Of a stretch of DNA of 7,125 bases, positions 6,668 to 7,125 are shown in pieces. The stretch covers positions 1-7,125 of the forward strand of contig JAKAML010000066.1 in the NCBI GenBank assembly GCA_021812845.1, given 5' to 3'. Under the pieces are notes generated by a model. It had not been told where the DNA came from and did no database searches. It worked only from the letters and a program-made list of their open reading frames with translations. The stretch comes from Pseudomonadota bacterium (GTDB lineage: Bacteria > Pseudomonadota > Alphaproteobacteria > Rhizobiales > Hyphomicrobiaceae). The position numbers and the translations under genes are program-made. Positions within the stretch are counted from its first letter, which is position 1. The number at the start of each line of letters is the position of its first letter.

Positions 6668-6850
6668 ATGCAGGCGACTGAGATCCACGATCACGCGCGC
6701 AGGCTCTACGAGGCGATGGGGCCGAAGGCGTTGGCCGAGGCGGCGCGCAGGGCCCGGGAGTACGAGCAGCAGGGATCCCGCGATCTGGCGGCCGACTGGC
6801 GCCGCATCGAGGCTGCGCTCGACGTCATGCGCGGGCCGCGCGCGAAGTAG
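6668..6850 (+). CDS. Small conserved-type helical protein, function unknown
   Basis: A 60-residue soluble protein that I cannot assign to a function. It is rich in Ala, Arg and Glu, has no Cys, signal peptide or membrane segment, and looks wholly alpha-helical: HDHARRLYEAMG, then PKALAEAARRAREYEQQG, then a second charged helix with WRRIEAALDVMRG near the end. It resembles, from memory only, short hypothetical proteins of alphaproteobacteria with the pattern RLYEA-G--A-AEAA and a W-RRIE--L--MRG ending. The ATG at 6668 was chosen because GAGGAG (6655-6660) lies seven bases before it; the frame is open to an earlier ATG at 6599, but that would overlap the predicted promoter. The gene follows guaA by 108 bases and has its own RpoH-like promoter, so it may belong to the heat or protein-stress response. 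A strong hairpin terminator follows 33 bases after its stop. Confidence 0.75.
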   Translation: MQATEIHDHARRLYEAMGPKALAEAARRAREYEQQGSRDLAADWRRIEAALDVMRGPRAK

Positions 6851-6883
6851 CGGTCTCCGTTCCGGCGCATCGGCAGGCAAAAG

Positions 6884-6912
6884 CGTCCCCCAGCGTTGCG
6901 CGCTGGGGGACG
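6884..6912. terminator. Strong hairpin terminator between convergent genes
   Basis: CGTCCCCCAGCG (6884-6895) and CGCTGGGGGACG (6901-6912) form a perfect 12-bp, GC-rich stem with a five-base TTGCG loop. Read on the minus strand it is followed by GCTTTTGCC, a short T-run, so it best fits termination of the minus-strand gene ending at 7059. On the plus strand no T-run follows (AAAAG precedes it), but it lies 33 bases after the 60-residue gene and may stop transcripts from both sides. Confidence 0.8.
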
Positions 6913-7033
6913 AGTGGCGTCCGGCCGGCCCTGGGGTTGGCCACATCACGACGCGCCGGCCCGGGGGACAGCCGGCGGCATCGCGACGTTCCGGACGCAA
7001 TTGCGGAGGGTGGGATGGCTCGATCAGGGCTTG

Positions 7034-7051
7034 CCCGGCGCGATCGCCGGG
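7034..7051. other. Hairpin just after the minus-strand stop codon
   Basis: CCCGGCG (7034-7040) and CGCCGGG (7045-7051) form a perfect 7-bp stem with a CGAT loop, beginning eight bases past the minus-strand stop. No T-run follows on either strand. It may stabilise the 3' end of that transcript or assist the main terminator at 6884-6912. The rest of 6913-7033 shows only GC-rich self-complementary hexamers and no gene. Confidence 0.35.
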
Positions 7052-7058
7052 GGCGCCG

Positions 7059-7125
7059 TCACCACCAGCCCTTGCAGAGATAATACTCCTTCTTCCAGTA
7101 GTACGATCCGGTCTTCCACCACATG
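7059..7125 (-). CDS. C-terminal end of an aromatic-rich protein (partial)
   Basis: On the minus strand the last 21 complete codons before a TGA at 7061-7059 read MWWKTGSYY, then WKKEYYLCKGWW. Ten of 21 residues are Trp or Tyr and four are Lys, with a single Cys near the end. The ATG at 7124 is more likely an internal codon than a start, since a 21-residue product would be unusual and the gene probably runs past the right edge. Such Trp/Tyr/Lys-rich tails occur in small secreted or envelope proteins of rhizobia, but this is a general impression and no family is recognised. Supporting evidence is the hairpin with T-run on this strand downstream (6884-6912) and a local fall in GC content that the aromatic codons explain. 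No function can be assigned from this fragment. Confidence 0.45.
   Translation of the reverse strand, partial: MWWKTGSYYWKKEYYLCKGWW

Overview
The window is very GC-rich, tightly packed bacterial DNA, and nearly all genes lie on the + strand. Gene content and protein sequences point to an alphaproteobacterium, probably of the order Hyphomicrobiales (Rhizobiales). The main reasons are a guaB / MAPEG protein / RsmB-like methyltransferase run with guaA close by, which I recall as a common rhizobial arrangement, and an RpoH-like promoter. This assignment is inference; no rRNA or other phylogenetic marker is present.

Layout. (1) Positions 1-1962 hold a tight co-directional run: the 3' end of guaB (IMP dehydrogenase), a small MAPEG-family membrane protein 22 bases later, and an RsmB-like RNA m5C methyltransferase that starts one base after the MAPEG stop. 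(2) Positions 1963-2200 are a non-coding gap with nested inverted repeats. (3) Positions 2201-4192 encode the most unusual gene: a 663-residue protein joining a class I SAM-dependent methyltransferase to a D-Ala-D-Ala-ligase-like ATP-grasp domain. The ATP and metal residues are kept, but several residues that define a true D-alanine ligase are not. (4) Positions 4269-4721 encode a TspO/MBR membrane protein. (5) Positions 4722-5011 are a 290-base leader with three TGCATGG repeats, a candidate promoter and two small inverted repeats. (6) Positions 5012-6559 hold a complete guaA (GMP synthase). (7) Positions 6598-6850 hold an RpoH (sigma-32)-like promoter and a 60-residue helical protein of unknown function. 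(8) The right end has a strong hairpin terminator and the last codons of a minus-strand gene rich in aromatic residues.

How the genes fit together. GuaB (IMP to XMP) and GuaA (XMP to GMP) are consecutive steps of guanine nucleotide synthesis. The fusion gene and tspO sit between the two halves of this cluster and have no evident link to purines, so they look like an accessory pair in a housekeeping neighbourhood. No mobile element, CRISPR array, tRNA or rRNA gene was seen. The best candidate for undescribed biology is the methyltransferase/ATP-grasp fusion, a possible small-molecule or peptide-modifying enzyme of unknown substrate.
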